A DNA stretch of 44,788 bases, taken from positions 1 to 44,788 of the forward strand of contig NZ_SPKJ01000027.1 of assembly GCF_009866965.1 (NCBI RefSeq). The letters run 5' to 3'. The position numbers were made by a program, and so were the translations under genes. Within the stretch, counting starts at the first letter, position 1, and each line of letters begins with the position of its first letter. This DNA comes from Propylenella binzhouense (GTDB taxonomy: Bacteria > Pseudomonadota > Alphaproteobacteria > Rhizobiales > Afifellaceae). Under the pieces are notes generated by a model. That model saw nothing but the letters and a program-made list of their open reading frames with translations. It made no database searches and was not told the origin of the DNA. Below are positions 24,164-33,951 of this stretch, piece after piece.

Positions 24164-25192
24164 ATGAGCGCCATCGCCGAACCGCTGCCGTCACCGCCGG
24201 TCCCGGTGCTTGCGCGCCTCGCCAGGCCGCGGTTCGCGCTCGCCCTGCTGCTCCTGATCTGGGTGCCGCTCGTCGCCTATGTCATGTTCGGCCGCGAGCT
24301 CGGGCCCTACAGGTCCTACGTCCTCATCCCGGCCATCCCCGCCGCGCTGCTGCTCTATGCCGTCGCGGCGCGCACATGGCGCGAATCGACCATTGCCGTC
24401 GCCGGGCTCACGCTGGTCTTCTTCTGGATCCTGCTCGCCGTTTCCGCGCCCTACCTGCCGCTCCTCGACCCCAACAAGCCGGTCGCCCCGTTCGTGACGC
24501 CGTTCACCGAGCGGAACGGCATCTTCTTCTGGCTCGGCACCGACATGCGGGGGCGGGACTTGCTCGCCCGCACGATCTGGGGCTGCCAGCGGGTCCTCGT
24601 CTGGGGCATCACGGCAACCGCGGCCGCCTACCTGGTCGGGACCATGCTCGGGCTCATCGCCGGCTATCGCGGCGGCTGGCGCGACGAGGTCGTCTCCTTC
24701 GTCGGCAACGTGCTCCTCTCCTTCCCGGTGATGGTGCTCTTCATCCTGATTCTGAACTATCTCGGGCAGAGCGGCTTCAACATCGTGATCGCCGTCACCT
24801 TCTCGTCGGCGCCAGCGATCATGCGGATCGTCCGCGGCCTCGCCCTCGACGTGAAGTCGCGCGACTACATCCATGCGGCCCAGGTGCGCGGCGAGCGGCC
24901 GCTCAGGATCATGCTGGTCGAATTGCTGCCGAACGTGCGCGGCCCGCTCATCGTCGATGCCTGCCTCCGGCTCGGCTACACCACGGTCGCCATCACCACC
25001 TTGACCTTTCTCGGCCTCGGCCTGCAGCCGCCGGACCCCGACTGGGGCCTCATGATCAAGGAGGCGTCGACCACGGCGCTCGTCTTCAAGTTCTCCTATA
25101 TGCTCGTGGTTCCAGCGCTTTCGGTCTCGAGCCTCATCCTCGGCTTCAACCTGATGGCGGACGGGTTGCGCGAGATGAGCCTGAGGGATTGA
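24164..25192 (+). CDS. ABC transporter permease, DppC-type
   Basis: A 342-residue inner-membrane permease. It has two or more extra N-terminal membrane segments (FALALLLLIWVPLVAYVMFG and TIAVAGLTLVFFWILLAVSA), a DppC-like periplasmic motif (WLGTDMRGRDLLARTIWG), and the coupling loop SRDYIHAAQVRGERPLRIMLVELLPNV. The C-terminus has LGLGLQPPDPDWGLMIKE, diagnostic of DppC/OppC permeases. Compared with the usual ~290 residues it is long because of the N-terminal extension. Its start lies 6 bp after the previous stop and its stop 1 bp before the ATPase start, so the three are co-translated. Confidence 0.93.
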   Translation: MSAIAEPLPSPPVPVLARLARPRFALALLLLIWVPLVAYVMFGRELGPYRSYVLIPAIPAALLLYAVAARTWRESTIAVAGLTLVFFWILLAVSAPYLPLLDPNKPVAPFVTPFTERNGIFFWLGTDMRGRDLLARTIWGCQRVLVWGITATAAAYLVGTMLGLIAGYRGGWRDEVVSFVGNVLLSFPVMVLFILILNYLGQSGFNIVIAVTFSSAPAIMRIVRGLALDVKSRDYIHAAQVRGERPLRIMLVELLPNVRGPLIVDACLRLGYTTVAITTLTFLGLGLQPPDPDWGLMIKEASTTALVFKFSYMLVVPALSVSSLILGFNLMADGLREMSLRD

Positions 25193-25193
25193 C

Positions 25194-27320
25194 ATGGACC
25201 AGGCCCTAGATCGCCCGCACCCGTCCGCCGAGAGCGGCCCCATCGTCCCCGTCCTGGAATGCAGGAACCTCTCGGTTTCCTACTACACGCGGGCGGGCGA
25301 GGTGCCCGCCGTGACGGACTTCAACCTGAGGCTCATGCCCGGAGAAGCCCACGGCCTGGTGGGCGAATCGGGCTGCGGAAAGTCCACGGTCGCGCTCGCG
25401 ATCATGCAATATCTCGGCGGCAACGGGCGCATCGTCGGCGGCGAGATCCTGTTCGACGGCCGCGATCTCGCGAAGATGAAGGCCGAGGACCTCCGGCGCA
25501 TCCGCGGCGCCGAGATCGCCATGGTCTACCAGGAGCCGATGGCGTCGCTGAACCCGTCGATGACGGTCGGTGCCCAGCTCGCCGAGGTGCTCCTCTACCA
25601 TGACAGGCTGTCGCGTCCGACCGCGCTCGAGCGGGCGCGGGCGATGCTGGAAAGCGTGCGGGTGCCCGATCCCGACCGCATCATGGCGGCCTATCCCCAT
25701 CAGATCTCGGGCGGGCAGCAGCAGCGCGTGGTGATCGCCATGGCGCTCCTCTCCAACCCCAAGCTTCTCGTCCTGGACGAGCCGACGACCGCGCTCGACG
25801 TCACGATCGAAGCCGGCATCGTGGAGCTCATCAGGGAGATCGGCGCGGCGCACGGCACCTCCATCATCTACATCTCGCACAATCTCGGGCTGATCCTGGA
25901 GACCTGCGACTGGGTGACCGTCATGTATGCCGGCGAGGCGGTCGAGGTCGGGCCGGTCGGCGAGCTCTTCGACGCGATCCGCCATCCCTATACGCGCGGC
26001 CTCTTCGCCTCGATTCCGCTGCCGAGCGCCGACAAGATCAGCCGTCCGCTCGTTCCCATCCCGGGCCAGCTGCCGCTGCCCTACGACCGGCCGCGCGGGT
26101 GCAATTTCGGGCCGCGCTGCGAGTTCTTCATCGCCGGCTCCTGCGACAGCGGTCCGATCCCGATGCTGCCGGTCTGGAACGCGGAGCACAGGCGGTCGCG
26201 CTGCATCAGGATCGACGAGATCGACTGGGAGAGGCCTCCGGCGCCCCCGGCCTTGCAGGCGGCCCCGCCGCCCGGCGACATCCTCCTCAAGGTGGAGGAC
26301 CTCTCCAAGCACTACGAGCTGGAGGGTGGCTTCCTCGCCGGCGGCGGGCGCACCGTGAAGGCGAACGAGAGCCTGACCTTCGACGCGCGCGAGGCCGAGA
26401 CGGTCGCGATCGTCGGCGAATCCGGCTGCGGGAAATCGACCTTCGCGAAGGTCCTGACGGGCCTCGAGACCGCGACCGACGGCTCGATCCGCCTCGGCGA
26501 TGTCGAGCTCGGCGCCGTGCCGATCGAGAAGCGCGACGCGCGGACGGTCGCCGCCCTGCAGATGGTGTTCCAGAACCCGTTCGACACGCTCAATCCGAGC
26601 CACAGCGTCGGCTCGCAGATCGCCCGCGTCATCCGCAAGTTCGGCGTGGAGCGGGACGAGGCGAAGGTCCGCCAGCGCGTCGATGCGCTCCTCGACATGG
26701 TGAAGCTGCCGCGCGCCTTCGCCCGGCGGAAGCCGCGCCAGCTCTCCGGCGGCCAGAAGCAGCGGGTCGGGATTGCCCGCGCCTTCGCCGGCAACCCCAG
26801 GATGGTGATCGCCGACGAGCCGGTCTCCGCGCTCGACGTCTCCGTCCAGGCGGCCGTGACCGAGCTCCTGATGGACATCCAGCGCGAGCACCGGACGACG
26901 CTCATCTTCATCAGCCACGACCTCTCGATCGTGCGCTACCTCGCCGACCGGATCCTGGTCATGTATCTCGGCCGGATCATGGAGCAGGGGCGCACGGAGG
27001 AGATCTTCGCGCCGCCCTACCACCCCTATACCGAGGCGCTGCTCTCGGCCGTTCCCGTCGCCGACACCCGGATCGAGAAGCGGAAGGTGGTGCTGTCGGG
27101 CGACCTGCCGTCCCCTTCCGACCCGCCGGCGGGATGCCCGTTCTCCACCCGCTGTCCCTATGCCATTCCGGGGACGTGCGACGTGGTTCCGCCGCCGGTC
27201 TTCGAGCCCTCGCCGGGCCACCGGATTCTCTGCCATCTTGCGCCCGAAACGCTGATGGCGATGAAGCCGGTCATGTCGGAACGGGAGCCGGAGACAAGGG
27301 CGGCCTCCGGATCCTCCTAG
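25194..27320 (+). CDS. Fused double ABC ATPase, DppD-DppF type
   Basis: A 708-residue fusion of two ATPase modules. The first half has Walker A VGESGCGKST at about 56-65, signature ISGGQQQR and Walker B LLVLDEPTTALD, ending in an oligopeptide-transporter C-terminal domain with Cys residues (GCNFGPRCEFFIAGSC). The second half repeats this: IVGESGCGKST near 407, LSGGQKQR, MVIADEPVSALD and CPFSTRCPYAIPGTC. The paired cysteine-rich tails resemble the iron-sulfur-type C-terminal regions of DppD/DppF. One polypeptide therefore supplies both nucleotide-binding domains for the two permeases upstream. Fusions of this kind are common in family-5 importers of Rhizobiales. Confidence 0.94.
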   Translation: MDQALDRPHPSAESGPIVPVLECRNLSVSYYTRAGEVPAVTDFNLRLMPGEAHGLVGESGCGKSTVALAIMQYLGGNGRIVGGEILFDGRDLAKMKAEDLRRIRGAEIAMVYQEPMASLNPSMTVGAQLAEVLLYHDRLSRPTALERARAMLESVRVPDPDRIMAAYPHQISGGQQQRVVIAMALLSNPKLLVLDEPTTALDVTIEAGIVELIREIGAAHGTSIIYISHNLGLILETCDWVTVMYAGEAVEVGPVGELFDAIRHPYTRGLFASIPLPSADKISRPLVPIPGQLPLPYDRPRGCNFGPRCEFFIAGSCDSGPIPMLPVWNAEHRRSRCIRIDEIDWERPPAPPALQAAPPPGDILLKVEDLSKHYELEGGFLAGGGRTVKANESLTFDAREAETVAIVGESGCGKSTFAKVLTGLETATDGSIRLGDVELGAVPIEKRDARTVAALQMVFQNPFDTLNPSHSVGSQIARVIRKFGVERDEAKVRQRVDALLDMVKLPRAFARRKPRQLSGGQKQRVGIARAFAGNPRMVIADEPVSALDVSVQAAVTELLMDIQREHRTTLIFISHDLSIVRYLADRILVMYLGRIMEQGRTEEIFAPPYHPYTEALLSAVPVADTRIEKRKVVLSGDLPSPSDPPAGCPFSTRCPYAIPGTCDVVPPPVFEPSPGHRILCHLAPETLMAMKPVMSEREPETRAASGSS

Positions 27321-27338
27321 AGAAGCCGGGAGGCGCGA

Positions 27339-28508
27339 ATGGCTTTCGAGGGGATCGGATACGGACCCCGGATCGAATCCGGGGCGGGTGCGGCCGGGCG
27401 GATCGGCACGCTTCTCGAAGGGGAGCGCGGAGCTTGCCGCGTGCTTCTCGTCGGCGACCGCGCGCTCGCCGAACTGGGGCTGGTCGCGCCGGTCCTGTCG
27501 GCGCTCGAGCAAGCCGGCCATGCGGTGGTCCTCTTCATCGAGATCGCCGGCGAGCCGGCCGAGACGGTGGTGGAGGCTGCGCGCCGCCTCGGTCGCGCCG
27601 AGGGCTGCGACGCCGTGGTCTGTCTCGGCGGCGGCTCGGCGCTCGATGCGGGCAAGCTCGCGGCCGCGCTCCTGGGGAGCGAACGGCCCGTATCCGCCTT
27701 CCGCCTCGCGGCCGAGCCCCTTCCGGAGCGGACGGTCCCGCTCGTCTGCGTGCCGACCACGGCGGGCACGGGCTCGGAGATGACGGGAATCTCCGTCGTC
27801 TCGGACGGCCGCAAGGTGAAGTTCTGGTACTGGGGCGCGCCGCTTCAGGCGGATTGCGCCGTGCTCGATCCGGATCTGACGGTCGGCCTGCCGCCGGCGG
27901 TCACCGCGACCACCGGCATGGATGCGCTGGTCCATGCGATCGAGGCCGCGACCAACCGCCATGCCGGCGGCGAGGGCGACGTCGCGGCCTATCGCGCGAT
28001 CCGGCTCGCCAGCGCCAATCTGCGCAATGCGGTCCGCGAGCCGCGGAACATCGCCGCCCGGACGGCGATGCTGGAGGCGGCGGGGCTCGGCGGCCTCGCC
28101 ATCCAGAAGGCCGGCACCGCGCTCGCGCACAATATCGGCCATGCGCTCGGCAGCATCTCGGCGGTCCCGCACGGGCTCGCCGTGGCGGCCGCGATGGCGG
28201 CCACCATCGATTGGGTCGTCGCGGGCAACCGGCCGGCCTTCGCAAGCGTCGCCGAGGCGATGGGCGAGGGCCGCGATCCGGACCGGGTGCCCGCCGCCTT
28301 CCGCGGGATCTGCGAGGATATCGGAATCCCGGAGATGGCGCGGCGCGCGCTCGCCGGCCTGTCGGCCGCGGAGCTCGCCGCCCACATGGCCGCGCCGGAG
28401 AACGCGACGATGCGGAAGTCGACCGCCCGGCCCGTCACGGACGCCGACCTCCTTTCCCTCGCCGAGGCGACGCTCGCCTATGGCGGCGGCACGGCGGCCG
28501 CGGGATGA
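27339..28508 (+). CDS. Iron-containing (group III) alcohol dehydrogenase family protein
   Basis: A 389-residue NAD(P)-dependent dehydrogenase of the iron-ADH family. It has the dinucleotide motif CLGGGSALDAGK (residues 95-106), PTTAGTGSEMTG, and all four metal ligands by position: Asp195 and His199 in GMDALVHAIEA, His264 in AHNIGHALG and His278 in VPHG. It would interconvert an alcohol and an aldehyde or ketone. ATG 27339 is preceded by GGGAGG. The stop overlaps the start of the enolase-superfamily gene, so the two probably act in sequence on the compound brought in by the upstream transporter. Maleylacetate reductases belong to the same superfamily, but the context does not suggest aromatic degradation. 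Confidence 0.9.
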   Translation: MAFEGIGYGPRIESGAGAAGRIGTLLEGERGACRVLLVGDRALAELGLVAPVLSALEQAGHAVVLFIEIAGEPAETVVEAARRLGRAEGCDAVVCLGGGSALDAGKLAAALLGSERPVSAFRLAAEPLPERTVPLVCVPTTAGTGSEMTGISVVSDGRKVKFWYWGAPLQADCAVLDPDLTVGLPPAVTATTGMDALVHAIEAATNRHAGGEGDVAAYRAIRLASANLRNAVREPRNIAARTAMLEAAGLGGLAIQKAGTALAHNIGHALGSISAVPHGLAVAAAMAATIDWVVAGNRPAFASVAEAMGEGRDPDRVPAAFRGICEDIGIPEMARRALAGLSAAELAAHMAAPENATMRKSTARPVTDADLLSLAEATLAYGGGTAAAG

Positions 28509-29614
28509 GGATCGCCCGTATCGCGGTGACCCGCCACCGCCTGCCGCTCGACCCGCCGTTCCGGCCGAGCTGGGATTTCAGGCCGCGCCGCCATTTCGAC
28601 GCGACCATCGTGCGCGTCGCGACCGACGAGGGGCTCGAAGGCGTCGGCTCCGGCGACGACATGCTGGGCTTCGAGGCGCATGCGCATCTCTTCCTCGGCG
28701 AGGACCCCCTGCGGGTTGAGCGCCACGCCCGCATCCTCGCGAACATTCAGTTTCACTACGGCCGCTGCTGGCCGCTCGACCTCGCGCTCTGGGACCTCGC
28801 CGGCAAGATCGCCGGCCAGCCGGTCTGGAAGCTCCTCGGCGGCCGGGCCGACCGCCTCAGCCTCTACGCCTCGTCCGCCACGCTGCGCGATTCCGGCGCC
28901 ATGGCCGAGGCGGCCGAGCGCTATCTGGCCGCCGGGTTCCGGGCGCTGAAGCTGCGCTTCCACCGCGCCGACTGGCGCGAGGACATAGGCGCGCTCGAAG
29001 CCGTCCGCGCCCGCCTCGGCGACCGCATGACGCTCATGGTCGATTGCAACCAGGGCTGGCGCATGGCGCATGACGACGCCCGGCCGTGGGGCTTCAAGGA
29101 CGCGCTCGCCGTCGCCCGCGAGCTCGAGCGCCTCGGCGTCTACTGGATGGAGGAGCCGCTCCATCGCGCCGACCGGACGGGCATGCGCACGCTCAGGGAG
29201 GCGACGGACGTGCGGATCGCGGGCGGCGAGATGAACCGCGAGCTCCACGAGTTCCGCGACCTCGTCGAGGCGCGCGCGCTCGACGTGCTCCAGCCGGACG
29301 CCGCGCTCGTCGGCGGCATCACGGGCCTGCGCCGCGTCGCGGCGATGGCGGAGGAGGCGGGGCTCCTCTTCACGCCGCATACCTGGACCAACGGGATCGG
29401 GCTCGCCGCCAACCTCCATCTCGCCGCCGGCATCGCCGATCCGCCTTTCGTGGAATTTCCGCTGGACCTGCCGGAATGGGGGCCCGAGCGGCGGGACTTC
29501 ATGCTCGCCGAGCCGATCCGCGCCGACGGCGCGGGCACCATCGTTCTCTCCGACGCGCCGGGGCTCGGCATCCGGCTCGACGAGGAACGCCTCGCGGCCA
29601 CGCGGATCGGCTGA
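28505..29614 (+). CDS. Enolase-superfamily enzyme, mandelate racemase subgroup
   Basis: A 369-residue enzyme with an N-terminal capping domain and a TIM barrel. Active-site residues appear in order: Lys149 and Arg151 in LKLRF (second strand), metal ligands Asp180 (MVDCNQGW), Glu216 (WMEEPL) and Glu242 (AGGEM), and the Asp265 (LQPDA) and His292 (PHTWTNGIG) dyad. A His-Asp dyad puts it in the mandelate racemase/sugar-acid dehydratase group, not in the Lys/Lys racemase group that contains hydroxyproline-betaine epimerase. It would abstract an alpha proton from a carboxylate, giving a racemised or dehydrated product. ATG 28505 overlaps the preceding stop. The substrate is unknown. Confidence 0.9.
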   Translation: MRIARIAVTRHRLPLDPPFRPSWDFRPRRHFDATIVRVATDEGLEGVGSGDDMLGFEAHAHLFLGEDPLRVERHARILANIQFHYGRCWPLDLALWDLAGKIAGQPVWKLLGGRADRLSLYASSATLRDSGAMAEAAERYLAAGFRALKLRFHRADWREDIGALEAVRARLGDRMTLMVDCNQGWRMAHDDARPWGFKDALAVARELERLGVYWMEEPLHRADRTGMRTLREATDVRIAGGEMNRELHEFRDLVEARALDVLQPDAALVGGITGLRRVAAMAEEAGLLFTPHTWTNGIGLAANLHLAAGIADPPFVEFPLDLPEWGPERRDFMLAEPIRADGAGTIVLSDAPGLGIRLDEERLAATRIG

Positions 29615-29730
29615 GACCGCCTCCGGCCGCGCCGGCCGGCCTGTCCTCCAGGCACTGCCGGCTCCCGACGACCCGACCCGCTCTCCCCCGGATCTCGCAC
29701 TGCACCCGCAGGCGGGCGCCGGAGGGTTGA

Positions 29731-30156
29731 CGGCCACCGGAGCTGCACGTAGGCGCCCATGTCGACGGCGCGATCCGGGCGATACCCGGCACCTCGATCC
29801 GGATGCGGGCGGACATCTCGACGACGCTCTTCCTCACGGCGCCGGAGGACTATGACGGCGGCGAGCTGGTGGTCGACGACGTCTACGGCAGCCATGCCGC
29901 CAAGCTCGCCGCCGGCGACATGATCGTCTACCCGGCGACGAGCCTCCACCACGTCACCCCGATCACGCGGGGGAGCCGGTGGTCCTCCTTCTTCTGGACG
30001 CAGTCCATGGTGAAGGACGACGGCAGGCGGACGCTGCTCTACGACCTCGACATGGCGATCATCCGCACCCGGCAGTCGCTGCCCGACGACCATCCCGGCG
30101 TGCTCGGCCTGACGGCGACCGACCACAACCTCCTGAGGCACTGGGCGGAGATCTAG
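29731..30156 (+). pseudogene. 5'-truncated PKHD-type Fe(II)/2-oxoglutarate hydroxylase (PiuC/YbiX-like) remnant
   Basis: The 141-codon frame ends in a complete PiuC-like C-terminal half: [68 protein letters not shown] and [23 protein letters not shown]. Metal ligands His and Asp (HVD) and the distal His (LHHVTP) remain, but the N-terminal 80-95 residues of a roughly 225-residue family are missing: a TGA at 29728-29730 stops the frame, and the 116 bp upstream back to the preceding gene do not encode them. The only ATG, at 29803, is after the HVD ligands, so no functional product is expected. It appears to be the remnant of a deletion when the upstream operon was joined here. Confidence 0.75.
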
Positions 30157-30171
30157 CCGCTGCGCCTCGAA

Positions 30172-30199
30172 GGGGCGCCTCGGAAGGAGGCGGCGCCCC
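30172..30199. terminator. Hairpin between convergent genes
   Basis: GGGGCGCC (30172-30179) pairs with GGCGCCCC (30192-30199) around a 12-base loop in the 44-bp gap between the hydroxylase remnant and the gcdH stop. A bidirectional terminator is a natural reading although neither side has a T-run. Confidence 0.4.
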
Positions 30200-30200
30200 C

Positions 30201-31415
<1,215 letters not shown>

Positions 31416-31485
31416 GTCTTCCTCGCTGGCGGCATATGCTCTGCATAGTACCGCAGCCGGGGGGCGGGCAACGCTCGCCGCGGGC

Positions 31486-32199
31486 TCAGACGTGCAGGAA
31501 GCGGTCCTTCAGGTCGGGGGCGGCGAGGAGGGCGGCGCTGTCTCCGCTCCAGACCACCTCGCCCTTCTCGATGATGACGTGGCGGTCGGCGAAGCGGGCG
31601 AGGTGGTCGACGTTCTTGTCGACGATGAGGATGGCCTGGCCGTCGGCCTTGAGGAGCGCCAGCCGCTGCCAGATCTCGCGCCGGACGAGCGGCGCGAGGC
31701 CCTCCGTGGCCTCGTCGAGGATCAGCAGGCGCGGGTTCCTCATGAGCGCGCGTCCGATCGCGAGCATCTGCTGCTCGCCCCCCGAAAGCTGGCTCCCGAG
31801 GTTGCGCCGCCGCTCCCTCAGCCGCGGAAAGAACTCGTAGACGCGGGCAAGGGACCAGCGCTCTCCTCCGCTTCCGTGGCGCGCGGCGGTGGCGACGAGG
31901 TTCTCCTCGACGGTGAGCGTGGGGAAGACCTGGCGGCCCTCCGGCACGAGCCCCAGCCCCGCCTGCGCGATCCGGTGGGGCGGGGCGCCCTGGAACGGCC
32001 TGCCGGCGATCCGCACGCTGCCGCCGGTGGGCGGCACGAGGCCCATGACGGCGCCGATCGTCGTCGTCTTGCCCATGCCGTTCCGCCCGAGAAGGGTCAC
32101 GGCCTCGCCCTCGGAGACGGCGAAGGAGATGCCGAACAGCACCTGGCTTCCGCCGTAACCGGCGCGGAGGTCCTCCACCGCAAGGATCGGCGCGCTCAT
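31486..32199 (-). CDS. livF: Branched-chain-type ABC transporter ATPase LivF
   Basis: A 237-residue ATPase with Walker [20 protein letters not shown], signature [16 protein letters not shown] and Walker [16 protein letters not shown], all typical of LivF. It energises import by the LivH/LivM permeases together with LivG. The ATG at 32199 overlaps the TGA of livG, so the two ATPases are translationally coupled. The EGLAPL tail after Walker B and the short C-terminus distinguish it from LivG. Substrates of this transporter family include branched-chain amino acids, but also amides, urea and aromatic acids. Confidence 0.93.
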   Translation of the reverse strand: MSAPILAVEDLRAGYGGSQVLFGISFAVSEGEAVTLLGRNGMGKTTTIGAVMGLVPPTGGSVRIAGRPFQGAPPHRIAQAGLGLVPEGRQVFPTLTVEENLVATAARHGSGGERWSLARVYEFFPRLRERRRNLGSQLSGGEQQMLAIGRALMRNPRLLILDEATEGLAPLVRREIWQRLALLKADGQAILIVDKNVDHLARFADRHVIIEKGEVVWSGDSAALLAAPDLKDRFLHV

Positions 32200-32945
32200 T
32201 CGCCCTCGCCGAGATAGGCTTCGCGGACGACCGGGTCGGCCCGGATCTCGGCCGGGCTGCCCGTCGCGACGACGCGGCCGTAGACGAGCACGGAAATCCG
32301 GTCGGCGAGCGCGAAGACCGCCTCCATGTCGTGCTCGACGAGGAGGATCGCCCGGCTGCCGCGGAGGCGCTGCAGCATGCGGGTGAGCGCGGTGCTCTCC
32401 TCGCGCCCGGTCCCGGCCATCGGCTCGTCGAGAAGGAGGAGCTTCGGCTCCTGCACGAGCGCGATCGCGAGCTCGAGCGCCCGCCGCTCGCCGTGCGAAA
32501 GCGCGTCCGCGCGGATCCCGCCCCGGGCGGCGAGGCCGACTCCGGCCAGCGCTTCGGCGGCGCGGCCGTTCAGAGCCTCGTCCCGGGCGGCCGGGCGGAA
32601 GAAGCGGAAGCTCGATCCGGCGCGCGCCTGGGCGGCGAGCGCCACGTTCTCAAGCGCCGTGAAATCCGGCAGCACGTTGGTGATCTGGAACGAGCGCGCC
32701 AGGCCGCGGCGGGCGCGCGCATGCACCGGCAGCCGGGTCACGTCCTCGCCGGCGAAGAGGATGCGGCCGGCATCCGGCCGGACCTGGCCCGCGATCTCGC
32801 CGATCAGCGTGGTCTTGCCGGCGCCGTTCGGACCGATCAGCGCATGGATCTCGCCCGGACGCACGTCGAGCGTGACGGCGTCGGTGACGCGGAGCGCTCC
32901 GTAGCTCTTCTCGAGCCGCTCGAGGCGTAACAGCGCCTCAGCCAT
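32196..32945 (-). CDS. livG: Branched-chain-type ABC transporter ATPase LivG
   Basis: A 249-residue ATPase starting MAEALLRLERLEKSYGALRVTDAVTLDV, with Walker A IGPNGAGKTTLIGEIAGQ, the LivG motif GLARSFQITNVLPDFTALENVALAAQ, signature SHGERRALELAIAL and Walker B LLLLDEPMAGTGREE. The signature deviates from LSxGxQ (SHGERR), which is common in LivG. The ATG at 32945 overlaps the end of livM by 8 bp. It forms the asymmetric ATPase dimer with LivF. Confidence 0.93.
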   Translation of the reverse strand: MAEALLRLERLEKSYGALRVTDAVTLDVRPGEIHALIGPNGAGKTTLIGEIAGQVRPDAGRILFAGEDVTRLPVHARARRGLARSFQITNVLPDFTALENVALAAQARAGSSFRFFRPAARDEALNGRAAEALAGVGLAARGGIRADALSHGERRALELAIALVQEPKLLLLDEPMAGTGREESTALTRMLQRLRGSRAILLVEHDMEAVFALADRISVLVYGRVVATGSPAEIRADPVVREAYLGEGE

Positions 32946-33951
32946 CGCGCGGCCGCACGGGAAGGAGCGAGAGCAGCCCGCCGCGGGCATGGAGCACGAC
33001 GAGCACCAGGAACGGCCCGAACAGGAGCCGCCAGTGCTCGGTCAAGTGCGAGAGCGCCTCCTCGAGCCCGAGATAGACGATCGCGCCGAGGATGGCGCCG
33101 TGGAACGAGCCCATGCCGCCGAGGATCACCATGACGATCAGCTCGCCCGAGCGGTGCCAGGACATGTAGGCCGGGCTCACGAATTCCGTGTGGTTGGCGA
33201 GGAGCGCGCCGGCGAGCCCGGCGAACCCGCCCGCGATCGCATAGGCGGCGAGCTGGTAGGCGAACGGGTCGAGCCCGAGCGCGGCGACCCGGCCGGGGCT
33301 CTGGCGGGCGGCCTGCAGCACCCGGCCGAAACGGGAGGCGACGATCGCGCGGGCGAGGAGATAGCAGGCGGCGAGACAGCCGAGGACGACGAAATAGAAG
33401 GCGCGGTCGTCCTCGAGGGGCGTGCCTCCCAGGAATTCGGTCCGGCCCCAGATGGTGAGCCCGTCATCGCCGCCATAGGCGGAGAGGCTGATCGCCGTGA
33501 AGAAGGCCATCTGCCCGAAGGCGAGCGTGATCATGATGAAATAGACGCCGCGGGTCCTGAGCGAGACCGCGCCCGTGGCGAGCGCGAAGAGCGCCGCGGC
33601 GGCGATCGCGAGCGGGAAGACGGCGAGGCCTTCCGTCAGCCCTTCCTCCGCGGCGATCCCGACCGCATAGGCGCCGATGCCGAGAAAGGCGGCGTGGCCG
33701 AAGCTGACGAGGCCGCCATAGCCGAGGATGAGGTCGAGGCTCATCGCGGCGAGCGCCAGGATCATCACGCGCGTCGCGAAGGAGACGAGGAAGGTCTGGC
33801 CGAGCGCGTCCGCCGCCGCGGGGAGGGCGGCGAAGGCGGCGAACAGCAAGACGGGGACGAGCAGGCGTCCGAGCGCCCGCGCCCGCGTGCCTGCGGGAGC
33901 CGGAAGCGCGGGAGCTTCCGGCGGCCGGTCCTCCGCCGCCCGGGCGGTCAC
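32938..33951 (-). CDS. livM: Branched-chain-type ABC transporter permease LivM
   Basis: A 337-residue permease with about ten membrane segments. Typical LivM motifs are MILALAAMSLDLILGYGGLVSFGHAAFLGIGAYAVGIA, LRTRGVYFIMITLAFGQMAFF and the EAA-like loop VASRFGRVLQAARQSPGRVAALG. The first 35 residues are Ala/Pro-rich and cytosolic. The start is a GTG at 33951 that overlaps the livH stop codon (GTGA), so translation is coupled; no ATG fits near the family start. It pairs with LivH. Confidence 0.93.
   Translation of the reverse strand: MTARAAEDRPPEAPALPAPAGTRARALGRLLVPVLLFAAFAALPAAADALGQTFLVSFATRVMILALAAMSLDLILGYGGLVSFGHAAFLGIGAYAVGIAAEEGLTEGLAVFPLAIAAAALFALATGAVSLRTRGVYFIMITLAFGQMAFFTAISLSAYGGDDGLTIWGRTEFLGGTPLEDDRAFYFVVLGCLAACYLLARAIVASRFGRVLQAARQSPGRVAALGLDPFAYQLAAYAIAGGFAGLAGALLANHTEFVSPAYMSWHRSGELIVMVILGGMGSFHGAILGAIVYLGLEEALSHLTEHWRLLFGPFLVLVVLHARGGLLSLLPVRPRDG

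Noticed and set aside
26099-29614. A 1171-codon forward frame through the ATPase, ADH and enolase genes that could look like a giant fusion
   Set aside because: Only its last 369 codons, from 28505, are a real enzyme; the earlier part is the out-of-frame reading of the ATPase and ADH genes.
28505-29614. Identification of the enolase-superfamily protein as hydroxyproline-betaine epimerase (HpbD), tempting beside betaine genes
   Set aside because: HpbD-type enzymes use two lysines; this protein has a Lys149 plus an Asp265/His292 dyad typical of the mandelate racemase group.
29803-30156. A functional short hydroxylase starting at ATG 29803
   Set aside because: That start lies after the HVD metal ligands, so the product could not bind iron normally; a truncated remnant fits better.
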